Shown here piece after piece: positions 8,914 through 17,456 of a stretch of DNA of 64,000 nucleotides. Under the pieces are notes generated by a model that did no database searches, was not told the DNA's origin, and worked only from the letters and a program-made list of their open reading frames with translations. The stretch spans positions 558,001-622,000 of the forward strand of contig NZ_CBCSCO010000002.1 of the NCBI RefSeq assembly GCF_965138505.1. The letters run 5' to 3'. The position numbers and the translations under genes are program-made. Numbering within the stretch: position 1 is the stretch's first letter; each line of letters starts with the position of its first letter. This stretch comes from Litorimonas haliclonae. Its GTDB lineage: Bacteria > Pseudomonadota > Alphaproteobacteria > Caulobacterales > Maricaulaceae.

Positions 8914-10050
8914 ATGAGTTCCCAACCGACAGATATCAATTCCATCCGCCCCTGGCGCACGATTGAGCGCCGCAAATGCCGCAAGATCCGCGTCGGCTCG
9001 GTCGAAGTCGGCGGCGACGCGCCCATCGCGGTGCAGTCCATGACCAATACAATCACGCACGATATTGACGCAACGGTCGCGCAAGTGCTGGCCCTGCAAG
9101 AGGCCGGGGCCGATATCGTCCGCGTCTCTGTGCCCGACCCGGATAGCAGCGCCGCGCTGAAATCCATTGTCGATCAGGTCCAGGTCCCCCTCGTGGCGGA
9201 TATCCATTTCCATTATAAACGCGGCATAGAGGCGGCGGAAAACGGCGCGGCCTGCCTGCGCATTAATCCCGGCAATATTGGCGGACAGTCACGGGTGAAA
9301 GAAGTCGTCGCCGCCGCGCGCGCCAATGGCTGCTCCATCCGTATCGGGGTGAACGGCGGCTCGCTGGAACGCGAACTGCTGGAAAAATACGGCGAGCCTT
9401 GCCCCGACGCCATGGTCGAGAGCGCATTGATGCACGCCCGCATCCTCGATGACGAAGGTTTCCACGATTATAAAATCTCGGTCAAAGCGTCAGATATTTT
9501 TCTGACCGTCGCCGCCTATCACCAGCTCGCCGATGCCACAGACGCGCCGCTGCATCTGGGCATTACAGAGGCGGGCGGCACGCGCATCGGCACGGTCAAA
9601 TCCTCTATCGGCATGGGCAACCTCCTCTGGGCGGGAATTGGCGACACGATACGGGTCAGCCTCTCCGCCGATCCGGTGGAAGAGATAAAAGTCGGCTTTG
9701 ACATGCTCAAATCGCTCGGGCTGCGCACGCGCGGCGTCAATATCATCTCCTGCCCGTCCTGTGCGCGGCAGGGCTTTAACGTCATCGAGACGGTCAAGAC
9801 ATTAGAAGACAGACTGGCCCATATCAGCGAGCCCATCTCCCTCTCCATCATCGGCTGCGTCGTCAACGGCCCGGGCGAAGCCATGTTCACCGATATCGGC
9901 TTTACCGGCGGCTCGGCGGGATACGGCATGATGTATCATACGGGGAAGAAAACGGGGAAGACCGATAACGAAGATATGATTGAGGATATTGTGCGGTCTG
10001 TGGAAGAACGGGCTGAGGTGTTGCGGGGTGGGCGCGAGGCGGCGGAGTGA
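8914..10050 (+). CDS. ispG: 4-hydroxy-3-methylbut-2-en-1-yl diphosphate synthase (flavodoxin)
   Basis: The penultimate step of the MEP isoprenoid pathway: reductive conversion of MEcPP to HMBPP by a [4Fe-4S] enzyme in the cytosol. The 378-residue length is normal. Conserved blocks are clear: PIAVQSMTNT near residue 40, LVADIHFHYKRG near 95, LRINPGNIGG near 115, then the cluster ligands CPSCARQGFN (near 280) and the third Cys in IGCVVNGPGEA (near 320). It lies downstream of the RodZ-like gene. The 3' end is followed within 25 bp by a long palindrome that marks the border of an AT-rich insert. Confidence 0.95.
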   Translation: MSSQPTDINSIRPWRTIERRKCRKIRVGSVEVGGDAPIAVQSMTNTITHDIDATVAQVLALQEAGADIVRVSVPDPDSSAALKSIVDQVQVPLVADIHFHYKRGIEAAENGAACLRINPGNIGGQSRVKEVVAAARANGCSIRIGVNGGSLERELLEKYGEPCPDAMVESALMHARILDDEGFHDYKISVKASDIFLTVAAYHQLADATDAPLHLGITEAGGTRIGTVKSSIGMGNLLWAGIGDTIRVSLSADPVEEIKVGFDMLKSLGLRTRGVNIISCPSCARQGFNVIETVKTLEDRLAHISEPISLSIIGCVVNGPGEAMFTDIGFTGGSAGYGMMYHTGKKTGKTDNEDMIEDIVRSVEERAEVLRGGREAAE

Positions 10051-10072
10051 TTTAAACTGAGATTGTTAGTAT

Positions 10073-10111
10073 TGTATCTTATAGGCGTCCTAAGGACGCC
10101 TATAAGATACA
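10073..10111. repeat. perfect 39-bp palindrome (19-1-19), ispG side
   Basis: Nineteen-base arms around a single central base at 10092 pair perfectly. The core is CGTCCTAAGGACG. It lies 23 bp after the ispG stop and could act as a terminator without a T tract, a cruciform, or a first operator for the downstream AbiE pair. The related core in the palindrome at 10155-10199 favours an operator. Confidence 0.85.
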
Positions 10112-10129
10112 TTGACTTAAAAGTCAATG
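10110..10129. repeat. 20-bp inverted repeat containing TTGACT
   Basis: CATTGACTT-AA-AAGTCAATG, 9-base arms. The right arm can also pair with the TTGACTTT at 10142-10149, so alternative folds exist between the two large palindromes. Confidence 0.7.
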
Positions 10130-10141
10130 CTAGAATTACTC

Positions 10142-10170
10142 TTGACTTTCTAGATATCGTCTTGTATATA
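10142..10170 (+). promoter_or_regulatory. sigma70-type promoter of the abiE operon
   Basis: TTGACT (10142-10147), a 17-base spacer and TATATA (10165-10170) give a near-consensus promoter pointing into the AbiEi gene. The -10 box and predicted start point fall inside the left arm and centre of the palindrome at 10155-10199, so a protein bound there would block initiation. Confidence 0.6.
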
Positions 10171-10199
10171 CGTCCTTAGGACGTATATACAAGACGATA
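10155..10199. promoter_or_regulatory. perfect 45-bp palindrome (22-1-22), candidate AbiEi operator
   Basis: Twenty-two-base arms flank a single base at 10177. The core CGTCCTTAGGACG differs by one base from the core of the palindrome at 10073-10111, and both carry TATA and TCTT outward of it. It ends 9 bp before the AbiEi start codon. AbiEi antitoxins are known to repress their own operon by binding inverted repeats at the promoter; that this is such a site is inference from position and symmetry. Confidence 0.6.
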
Positions 10200-10208
10200 G
10201 GGCTAAGC

Positions 10209-11099
10209 TTGTCAAAAGCTCGAGAATATATAGTAGAAAAAATAAAGGCCCTGAGGCTTCCCTTGGTAACTATTGAGGTTATTAAGGAAGAGGTTGACCA
10301 GATGTATCTTTCAGAAAATAGGAAGGGCCTTTACTTACGCGGAAAAGTTCCTCCAAAAGCCTACCCAACGAAATTAGCTAAACAGATGATCCATAGTGGC
10401 GATCTTGATGTTACTGCTCGACAGGGAGTGTTCAGAGTTCCTTCAAGGGAACCACTACCGACGCAACAAATGATATCTCTAGCAGACCCATATATTTATG
10501 TTGCTTATTTAAGTGCGATGCAAAGGTGGGGACTAACAAATCGCCAGCCGCAGGTCTTTATGTTCGCTAGGCCGAATAAAACAATCATAAAGTCTCTAAA
10601 AAAAGATAAAACGAATGATCTCAATTTGCTTTCTGAGCATATTATAGAACTATCCTCTGATCATCGTTCTATAAAAAATATACTTAAAAGGTATGAAGCT
10701 AACAATATTCAGATTACTGAAACGAAATATCCTTCAAAGACAACTTGGTTGGGTGGCGAATACACTCGTATAAGCACACAGGCATCGACATTTATAGATA
10801 TGCTTTATCGGCCAGATTTATGTGGTGGAATGGCACATGTTATAGAAGTATGGCAAGAGCACTTGAGAGGGAGAGGGCCAATCGTACTAAACGAGTTGAT
10901 AAATTTAATTGAAAATTCTTCCAGTCAAATATTAAAGGTTCGAGCAGGTTATTTGCTAACTGAAAAAATAAAAATTAACGATCCAAAAATTCAGAAATGG
11001 AAAAAATTTGCCGCAAGAGGTGGTAGTCGAAAGCTCGACCCGGATAAACCATACGCAAATAAATTTTCAGAAGAATGGATGCTCTCACTAAATGTCTGA
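10209..11099 (+). CDS. AbiEi-like antitoxin/transcriptional regulator (type IV toxin-antitoxin)
   Basis: A 296-residue protein with a winged-helix-like N-terminus (residues about 1-75: SKAREYIVEKIKALRLPLVT ... GDLDVTARQGVFRVP) and a larger C-terminal domain, the layout of AbiEi antitoxins. It starts at TTG 10209, immediately after a 45-bp palindrome, and its stop overlaps the AbiEii start by 8 bp (ATGTCTGA), the coupling normal for these pairs. It would neutralise the nucleotidyltransferase toxin without direct binding and repress its own promoter. Codon use is AT-rich (ATA, AGA, TTA) compared with ispG, which suggests horizontal transfer. The identification rests mainly on gene pairing and domain layout. 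Confidence 0.7.
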   Translation: MSKAREYIVEKIKALRLPLVTIEVIKEEVDQMYLSENRKGLYLRGKVPPKAYPTKLAKQMIHSGDLDVTARQGVFRVPSREPLPTQQMISLADPYIYVAYLSAMQRWGLTNRQPQVFMFARPNKTIIKSLKKDKTNDLNLLSEHIIELSSDHRSIKNILKRYEANNIQITETKYPSKTTWLGGEYTRISTQASTFIDMLYRPDLCGGMAHVIEVWQEHLRGRGPIVLNELINLIENSSSQILKVRAGYLLTEKIKINDPKIQKWKKFAARGGSRKLDPDKPYANKFSEEWMLSLNV

Positions 11100-11987
11100 C
11101 AATTGCATCCCAGTACCTATAAATTTTAGACAATGGGTTCTATCTGTAGAGGACGGGCCAAATAGAAAGCAAAGGCAAGCGATAGAAATAGCTCTAAATA
11201 CTATTGCGTCATGTGATAATTTGTTCAAAACCTGTTCACTCAAAGGCGGAATATTGATGGGCCTAAGATATGGCAGTCCGAGATTTACTGTTGATATTGA
11301 TTTATCAATTTCCAAAATGCCTCGCCCTGAAACTCCCGAAGAAATAAGAAAGCTTTTAGACTCGCAATTTGAGTATATTGCATTGGATTTAGGCTATCCA
11401 GATATCTTAATGCGCGTTCATTCAATCAAGAAACTTCCAAGGAAGAAGTTTGACGAAGCCACATTCCCGGGTTTGCAGCTAAAATTGACATTCGTAGACA
11501 AAAAAATGAACGTCAGCTCAAAACTTTCCAAGACGACCGACCTGTAGACATTGTTGACTTAGATGTTTCGTTTAACGAACCAGTGAAAGATATAAGCGTT
11601 TTGAGGATATCGGGTGAACGCCAAATTCTAGCATACGGTTTAGCGGAATTATTGGCTGAGAAGTTAAGGTCTCTTCATCAGCAAGTGGATCGTAACAGAT
11701 ATCGCCAGCAGGACGCTTACGATATATGGTGGCTCACTGAACAACAGAAAATAGATAAAGATATCAGAGAGCAAGTTTTAACGAGACTCTATGAAAAATC
11801 AATTTCCCGGGGTGTAGAAATTTCTGAGGGCTCAATTTATAATGATGAAATTAAAAGCCGCGCCAATCGTGACTGGGAATCACAAAAATTAGAGCTTGGT
11901 GATCTTCCAGAGTTTGGAGTTTGTTGGAAATCAGTTATACTACTATACGAAAGCCTACCTTGGGAGAAGGTAAGAAAACCAAATTGA
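11092..11987 (+). pseudogene. AbiEii-like nucleotidyltransferase toxin, split by a -1 frameshift at A7
   Basis: The first part (11092-11547) has the nucleotidyltransferase core LKGGILMGLRYGSPRFTVDI-D, with the DxD pair of the AbiEii/MenT superfamily. The second part, in the -1 frame (reading from about 11505 to 11987), continues with VDLDVSF and AYGLAELLAEKLRSLHQQVD then RQQDAYDIWWL, the conserved C-terminal block. The frames meet at seven A bases (11500-11506): one extra A, or a -1 slip, restores a single protein of about 298 residues. It could be a disabled toxin, a sequencing error, or programmed slippage. A weak intrinsic terminator follows at 11993. Confidence 0.75.
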
Positions 11988-11992
11988 TTATT

Positions 11993-12018
11993 AAAGCTAT
12001 AGTAACTCTAGCTTTTTT
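11993..12018 (+). terminator. intrinsic terminator after the AbiE pair
   Basis: AAAGCTA and TAGCTTT form a 7-bp stem with a 9-base loop, running into six Ts. AU-rich but correctly placed 6 bp after the toxin stop. Confidence 0.55.
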
Positions 12019-12183
12019 CAACACACGCTCAATTTGTTGATGACAGAATTCTAACCTGCGTATCGTGAGAAAGGAGAATTAATCCCTACTTATCCCGCCA
12101 AAAAAACCTAACCCTCCCAACCCCTTACCCCCAAAATCAACAAAATGATCCGCGCTTTGCAATTTGGCCTTATATTCAAACTC

Positions 12184-12768
12184 GTTCTTCTGAACACGGA
12201 CAGGAACGCGTCAGGTTCTGGTTCAGGGGACAGCGAGGTTGAGCGACCCTCTGTGACAAGGGGGTGTGTGCCGGGCCACCGAGAGTGGGTTAGCCTGCCT
12301 ACCGCGTCCAGAAGCTGTAAACGGCTTTGTCCCGGCGCGACTGTGGGAGAGTTGTAAGAGGCCGCTCCGGTTCCAATCGCTGCCGCGGGGTTAGCGCCTT
12401 TGCGAAACACATAGTTATTACGGTCTCCGGCAAGGGGGCCGACCCCGCGGGCTGTCCGCTTTATTCAAGGACGAACGCCAAAGGCTGACCCCCAGATGGG
12501 CAGTGGGACGAAAGGCGTGAGCAATTATGAAATCTCTATCACAAGCTGTCATACCGACGCGACCCTCGGCAATCGCGTCGCGACATTTCATGTCGCTTAG
12601 GCTCATACCCGGTATAAGTGCCTTGTCGGTTCAGCGAAAAACGTCTTCTACAGATCAAGACGCCAAGCATAAGGCACTTGCACCGGGCAGGCTTCGCCTG
12701 CGTCGGTGTGACTAAGGAGTTGAGAGGTCGGCTGCATCCTCACTAACCCCGCTTCGCGGTGCCGCGTT
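12184..12768 (+). repeat. structured repeat copy A (inverted homologue at 40880-41420)
   Basis: This 585-bp stretch lies in the gene-free region 11988-12924. It is highly similar, in reverse orientation, to 40880-41420. The two copies share blocks such as GGTTCTGGTTC, CACGGACAGGAACGCGTCAG and GGTTCCAATCGCTGCCGCGG, yet differ in a hairpin at 12239-12262 where both strands of the stem have changed while the GTGACA loop is kept. Outer pairings CCGCGGGG/CCCCGCGG and GCCGGG/CCCGGC are conserved. Short open frames inside show no third-codon-position bias between copies, so a protein is unlikely. I do not recognise it as tmRNA, RNase P, 6S, SRP RNA or a riboswitch. The 3' portion (12548-12712) is a separate palindromic unit also found at 40930-41060. 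Confidence 0.65.
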
Positions 12769-12811
12769 CGGATGGTAGGATGGCGTTTGGGTGAGGGTAA
12801 ATGGTATGAAC

Positions 12812-12846
12812 CGTCATTCCTCAACTCGATTGAGGAATCCATACGG
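12812..12846 (+). repeat. REP-like hairpin (GTCATTCC...GGAATCCA)
   Basis: A single hairpin of the kind that ends the paired elements at 42282, 44736 and 48076: CGTCATTCCTCAA and TTGAGGAATCCATACGG. It appears to be a half-element. Confidence 0.5.
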
Positions 12847-12924
12847 TGCTCTTTTTCCGCCCATACACTTTTTCAATGAAAGGAGTACTTCCCGACTAAC
12901 TTATAACCCGCTATTCCACCCCTC

Positions 12925-13224
12925 GTGGAACGTCTTCTCTCATATCCCCTGCTGGGCCTGCTCTGGATTTATAAAAATCTGATCTCGCCTTTTCTCTTCG
13001 CGCTGGGCGTGCGGTGCCGGCATTATCCGTCCTGCTCGACCTATTCGGCCGAGGCGATAAAGCGGCACGGGCCCTGGCCCGGGGGGTGGATGACGCTGGC
13101 GCGGCTGCTGCGATGTCGCCCGGGCGGCACAAGCGGGGTTGATAATGTGCCGGAACATATTACGAAGGCGCCTTTATGGGCGCCTTGGCGATATGGTCGT
13201 TGGCGCAGCGTTAACGACGAGTAG
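12925..13224 (+). CDS. yidD: membrane protein insertion efficiency factor YidD
   Basis: A small membrane-associated protein (99 residues) that assists YidC-dependent insertion. The family signature is plain: an amphipathic start LLGLLWIYKNLISPFL, then VRCRHYPSCSTYSAEAIKRHGPW with the conserved Cys pair, and WMTLARLLRCRPGG. It starts with GTG at 12925, shortly after the repeat-rich region, and ends 4 bp before the thrS start. In many alphaproteobacteria yidD sits near rnpA/yidC; here it is next to thrS, also a known arrangement. Confidence 0.92.
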   Translation: MERLLSYPLLGLLWIYKNLISPFLFALGVRCRHYPSCSTYSAEAIKRHGPWPGGWMTLARLLRCRPGGTSGVDNVPEHITKAPLWAPWRYGRWRSVNDE

Positions 13225-13228
13225 AATA

Positions 13229-15163
13229 ATGGTCACTTTAACATTCCCGGACGGAGCCACTCGCGATTATGACAGCGGCGTCACGGCGATGGAGGTTGCG
13301 AAAGGCATCTCCAAGGGCCTCGCGAAAAAGGTTTTGGCGGCGAAGCTCGACGGAGAGCTGGTGGATGCGGCTCTGCCGATAGAGGGCGACGCGAAGATAG
13401 AGCTGGTCACCGCCGAGGACCCGGAAGGGCTGGAGCTGATCCGCCACGACGCGGCGCATGTTCTGGCCGAGGCAGTGCAGGAGCTGTTCCCCGGCACGCA
13501 GGTCACCATCGGCCCCGTCATTGAAAACGGGTTCTATTATGACTTCCACCGCGAAGAGCCGTTTTCCGAAGACGACTTCGCCGCGATTGAAAAGAAGATG
13601 GCCTTCATCATCAATCGCAATGACAAGTTCGAGCGCGAAGTGTGGAAACGCGAAGACGCGATCAAGCTGTTCCGCGGGATGGGCGAGGAGTTCAAGGCCG
13701 AGCTGATCGAGGATCTGCCCGATAGCGAGACCATAACGGTCTATAAGCAGGGCAAATGGTTCGACCTCTGCCGCGGCCCGCATCTGCCGTCCACCGGGAA
13801 AATCGGCAAGGCGTTCAAGCTGATGAAAGTGGCCGGCGCCTATTGGAGAGGGGATTCGAAAAACCCGCAGCTCCAGCGCATTTACGGCACCGCCTGGCGC
13901 ACGCAGGAAGAGCTCGACGCGCATCTGCATCAGCTTGAAGAAGCGGAAAAGCGCGACCATCGCCGTTTGGGCAAACAGCTCAGCCTCTTTCATTTTCAGG
14001 AAGAAGCGCAGGGACAGGCCTTCTGGCATCCGGATGGGTGGACGCTCTACACCACGCTCATGGCTTACATGTCCCGCCGCCAGAAAGAATATGGCTACCG
14101 CGAAATCAAAACGCCGCAGCTTATGGACCGGAAATTCTGGGAGGCCTCGGGCCATTGGGAAAAATATCGCGAGAATATGTTCGTCGCCGAAATCGCCGAA
14201 GAGGATAAAGTCCTCGCGCTCAAGCCGATGAACTGCCCGTGCCATGTTCAGGTCTTTAATCAAGGCCAGAAATCCTATCGCGACCTGCCGGTCCGCTACG
14301 CCGAATTTGGTTCCTGCCACCGCTATGAACCATCCGGCGCGCTGCACGGCCTGATGCGCGTGCGCGGATTTGTGCAGGATGACGGCCATATTTTCTGCAC
14401 CATGGAGCAGGTCACGGACGAGGTGAAAGGCTTTACCGATCTTTTGAAATCCGTCTATGCCGATCTGGGCTTTGACGATGTGAAAGTGAAATTCTCCACT
14501 CGCCCTGACGTCAGAGTGGGGTCTGATGAATATTGGGATCGTTCGGAGGCCGCTTTGAAAGAGGCCGCCGACGCCTCTGGCCTTGAAGTGGAGCTTAATG
14601 AAGGCGACGGTGCGTTTTACGGCCCGAAACTCGACTTTGTCCTGCGCGACGCCATTGGCCGCGAATGGCAGGCGGGCACGATACAGCTCGACCCGAATAT
14701 GCCGGAGCGCCTCAACGCGTCTTACGTGGGCGATGATGACAACAAACACGCGCCCGTCATGCTCCACCGCGCCGTGCTCGGCTCGTTTGAGCGGTTCCTG
14801 GGGATATTGATAGAAAACTATGCCGGGCGTTTCCCGCTCTGGCTCGCTCCGGTTCAGGTCGTTATTGCGACCATCACCTCCGACGCCAATGAATACGCCG
14901 AAGAGACCGCGAAAAAACTGAAAGCCGCCGGGCTTCGCGTTGAGACAGATCTGCGGAACGAGAAGATCAATTACAAAATTCGCGAATTGTCTGCAGACCG
15001 AAAGATCCCGGTCATTGCCGTGGTCGGCATGAAAGAGGCGGAGGAGGGCAAGCTCGCCTTGCGCCGATTGGGAAGCCGCAAGCAGACGATTCTGAGCGTG
15101 GAAGAGGTTATAAAGTCTCTGACCGAAGAAGCTCTCGCCCCCGACCTAAGCCGGAAAAACTAA
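13229..15163 (+). CDS. thrS: threonyl-tRNA synthetase
   Basis: Charges tRNA-Thr in the cytosol. The 644-residue length is normal for the bacterial enzyme. Domains in order: TGS (residues 1-65, VTLTFPDGATRDYDSG), editing domain with HDAAHVLAEAVQ near 75, class II catalytic core with motif 2-type RYAEFGSCHRYEPSGALHGL, the zinc Cys in MNCPCHVQVF near 335, motif 3-type HRAVLGSFERF near 510, and an anticodon-binding domain (WLAPVQVVIATI). The ATG at 13229 gives the canonical N-terminus; 30 further upstream codons overlap yidD and have no TGS character. A large open frame on the opposite strand is a shadow. Confidence 0.97.
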   Translation: MVTLTFPDGATRDYDSGVTAMEVAKGISKGLAKKVLAAKLDGELVDAALPIEGDAKIELVTAEDPEGLELIRHDAAHVLAEAVQELFPGTQVTIGPVIENGFYYDFHREEPFSEDDFAAIEKKMAFIINRNDKFEREVWKREDAIKLFRGMGEEFKAELIEDLPDSETITVYKQGKWFDLCRGPHLPSTGKIGKAFKLMKVAGAYWRGDSKNPQLQRIYGTAWRTQEELDAHLHQLEEAEKRDHRRLGKQLSLFHFQEEAQGQAFWHPDGWTLYTTLMAYMSRRQKEYGYREIKTPQLMDRKFWEASGHWEKYRENMFVAEIAEEDKVLALKPMNCPCHVQVFNQGQKSYRDLPVRYAEFGSCHRYEPSGALHGLMRVRGFVQDDGHIFCTMEQVTDEVKGFTDLLKSVYADLGFDDVKVKFSTRPDVRVGSDEYWDRSEAALKEAADASGLEVELNEGDGAFYGPKLDFVLRDAIGREWQAGTIQLDPNMPERLNASYVGDDDNKHAPVMLHRAVLGSFERFLGILIENYAGRFPLWLAPVQVVIATITSDANEYAEETAKKLKAAGLRVETDLRNEKINYKIRELSADRKIPVIAVVGMKEAEEGKLALRRLGSRKQTILSVEEVIKSLTEEALAPDLSRKN

Positions 15164-15164
15164 T

Positions 15165-16448
15165 ATGTCAGAGGCGGGTTTGGCCCAGACAGATGAGCCT
15201 ATCCGCCGCCCGCCAAAGGTGGTTCTCGGCGTGTCGCTTTTCATTCTGGTTCTTCTGCCTATTTTCACCATGGCCGGCGGGGGCGGTATTGCTCTGATTA
15301 TGACGATCTTGTCCGTCTTGGCTCTTGCCGGATTGGCAGCGCATAAGGCGTGGAAAACGCCTATTCCAGCATGGCTGTTATTCTTGACGGCATTTTTGCT
15401 TTGGGCTTGGGTGAGCCAGTTTTGGAGCAATTACGAAAAGGTGACAGGCTGGTCCAATGCAGAGAAAATACTTCTTTCAGGACTCATATTCCCAACGGTC
15501 ATTTGGCTCTGGGCGCAAATGCGGGAACACCCTTTGGGAGGCATCCTGCGCAAAGGTTTCATTATCGCCTGCTTTACAGGAATTGCTCTGCTGTTCGTGG
15601 ATACCGTCTCAAATTTTGCAATTAGTTTTCTGGTAGACCCGGTTGCGGAAGGCGAGACTTTTGCCCGCCGTCACGCCGATGCGACTCGCAATATTGGGCG
15701 CGGGGTCGTCTTTTACACGGCGATGGTTTTCCCTGTCGCCGCTCTGATTTGGAATTTCAAATATGGGAAGGGTGCAACCTTTCTTATCCTGGTTCTCCTC
15801 ACGGCCTCTGCTTGGAAGCTGGAAGTTTATGTGGCTATGATCACCCCTTGGGCCGCGCTGACTTTAGCGCTTATTGCCAGAACCAAGCCAACCTTTATGG
15901 TCAAAACATTAGGGGTTTCAGGCGCTATAGCGATTCTGGCGGCCCCCATTTTTGCGGGTCTCGTGACGTTGATTGATGACAAAACTCTCATCGGGCTCCC
16001 AGACTCATGGGAGCACCGGCTATATATGTGGGATTTTGTGTTTCGTCGTATCTCTGAACAACCTCTCATTGGCTTCGGGTTTAATAACGCCCGAACTTAT
16101 AGCGAGGTTATTACTTTGAGCGGCGGAGAAACGGTAACGCTCCTATCCCATCACACTCATAATGCGGGTTTGCAGATTTGGCTAGAAACAGGGCTTATCG
16201 GGGCCGGACTGGCGGGATTGGCAATTTTGTCGTGTGTGGGCCCGGCAAAACGCTTCGTGCGCGACCAGCCGGACCGGGCTTTCGGATTGTGCGGTTTTCT
16301 GACGGCTATGATTTTACTTTCTTCTATGTCTTTCGGAGTTTGGCAGTTCTGGTGGTGGGGAACTCTGTTTTTGGGCCTTGCTGCGTTAAATCTTGTGCAG
16401 ACTTTAACGCCGGAGTCTTTCAATGCGGCTGATGGCAAAGCATTGTAA
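15165..16448 (+). CDS. O-antigen ligase/polymerase family membrane protein
   Basis: A 427-residue polytopic inner-membrane protein of the Wzy_C/WaaL superfamily. About ten hydrophobic segments are visible. The hallmark periplasmic block is present near residues 325-345: HHTHNAGLQIWLETGLIGAG, preceded by IGFGFNNARTYSE. Members ligate or polymerise undecaprenol-linked glycans. The start is one base after the thrS stop, so it may be read through from thrS, and a rhamnosyltransferase-like gene lies 75 bp downstream, fitting a small surface-polysaccharide cluster that continues to 20 kb. Ligase or polymerase activity cannot be separated by sequence alone. Confidence 0.85.
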   Translation: MSEAGLAQTDEPIRRPPKVVLGVSLFILVLLPIFTMAGGGGIALIMTILSVLALAGLAAHKAWKTPIPAWLLFLTAFLLWAWVSQFWSNYEKVTGWSNAEKILLSGLIFPTVIWLWAQMREHPLGGILRKGFIIACFTGIALLFVDTVSNFAISFLVDPVAEGETFARRHADATRNIGRGVVFYTAMVFPVAALIWNFKYGKGATFLILVLLTASAWKLEVYVAMITPWAALTLALIARTKPTFMVKTLGVSGAIAILAAPIFAGLVTLIDDKTLIGLPDSWEHRLYMWDFVFRRISEQPLIGFGFNNARTYSEVITLSGGETVTLLSHHTHNAGLQIWLETGLIGAGLAGLAILSCVGPAKRFVRDQPDRAFGLCGFLTAMILLSSMSFGVWQFWWWGTLFLGLAALNLVQTLTPESFNAADGKAL

Positions 16449-16523
16449 AATAATTGAAATGTATAATTGCATTTTACCAGCGATGCGCTATTTGACGATG
16501 CGGGGCGTACGAGGTAAAAGTAA

Positions 16524-17438
16524 ATGGTTTTTCAAACCAATATAGTAGACCTGCCCGAAACGGCAAAAAAACTCCCAATCAGCGTCATCATGGTCAGTTA
16601 TATGACCGGACCTGCTCTTTTAGAGGCGGTTTCGGCTGTTTTGGAAGACCGAGACATTCATGAGCTAATTATAGTCGACAACGGGAATGCCGAAGGCGCG
16701 CGAACACGCTTGAGCAAAGTCGCCATGAAACATGACAGAATCCGTCTGTTACAGGGCCATGGTAATATTGGCTTTGCTCGTGGATGTAATTACGGGGCCA
16801 GACTGGCCACCGGACACTTCTTGTTATTCTTGAATCCCGACGCGGTGATAGCGCGCGGCGCCGCTCGTCATATGGCCGATTGCGGCCAAACGCTTACTGC
16901 GCCTTGGATCACAGGGGGATTCTTGCGGGATGAGAATGGGCGCGAGCAGCGAGGCGCGAGGCGCGGGTCTTTAACCCCGTGGTCCGCTTTTGTCAGCTTT
17001 ACACCACTGCACACGTTGCCCGGCTTTCAGTCGATACACCGCGAAGACGAGCCTGTGCCGCATCAGCCCGCGCCAGTGGAGACGACAAGCGGTGCCTGTC
17101 TGATGACGAATCGAGCCTCCTTTAACCAGTTAGATGGGTTTGATTCCGGTTATTTCCTACATGTGGAAGATATTGACATCTGCGCTCGGGCAAGACAGGC
17201 GGGAGGGGATGTATATATCGTTCCAGAAGCCCGCATCATGCATTATGGATCCACAAGCTCCGTGCCTCGCGCCCGAATAGAGTTTGAAAAACTCAAAGGC
17301 TTTGTGCGTTATTTCTGGAATTACAGACCCGGGTTTTTATCGAAATTTCTGACCGTTCTGGCAACTCCTCTTATGGGTTTAGCCATTATGGGACGCGCCT
17401 ATTATATCGCCCTTAGAGTGGGCCTCTTAGGGCGTTAG
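16524..17438 (+). CDS. family 2 glycosyltransferase, rhamnosyltransferase (WbbL)-like
   Basis: A 304-residue GT2 enzyme. The fold starts at SVIMVSYMTGPALLEAV, continues with LIIVDNGNAEGA and NIGFARGCNYGARLATGHF, and has FLNPDAV in the place of the DxD motif, a pattern typical of WbbL-like rhamnosyltransferases. Later blocks DGFDSGYFLHVEDIDICARA carry the conserved ED catalytic region, and a hydrophobic C-terminus may associate with the membrane. Likely assembles a surface glycan together with the ligase-like gene upstream. Donor sugar is inferred from family resemblance only. Confidence 0.85.
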   Translation: MVFQTNIVDLPETAKKLPISVIMVSYMTGPALLEAVSAVLEDRDIHELIIVDNGNAEGARTRLSKVAMKHDRIRLLQGHGNIGFARGCNYGARLATGHFLLFLNPDAVIARGAARHMADCGQTLTAPWITGGFLRDENGREQRGARRGSLTPWSAFVSFTPLHTLPGFQSIHREDEPVPHQPAPVETTSGACLMTNRASFNQLDGFDSGYFLHVEDIDICARARQAGGDVYIVPEARIMHYGSTSSVPRARIEFEKLKGFVRYFWNYRPGFLSKFLTVLATPLMGLAIMGRAYYIALRVGLLGR

Positions 17439-17456
17439 TTTGAGTTGCCCCAGCAC

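Noticed and set aside
11583..11987. Independent gene starting at GTG 11583
   Set aside because: It continues the AbiEii family sequence and lacks its own ribosome site; better explained as the 3' half of a frameshifted gene.
12145..12357. 70-codon frame inside repeat A, with a similar frame in repeat B
   Set aside because: Differences between copies fall equally on all codon positions and track hairpin pairing, so an RNA or DNA structure is more likely than a protein.
12184..12768. tmRNA, RNase P RNA or cobalamin riboswitch
   Set aside because: None of their conserved cores is present on either strand, and two copies within 64 kb argue against single-copy housekeeping RNAs.
13238..14767. 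509-codon open frame opposite thrS
   Set aside because: Shadow of thrS with no recognisable domain.
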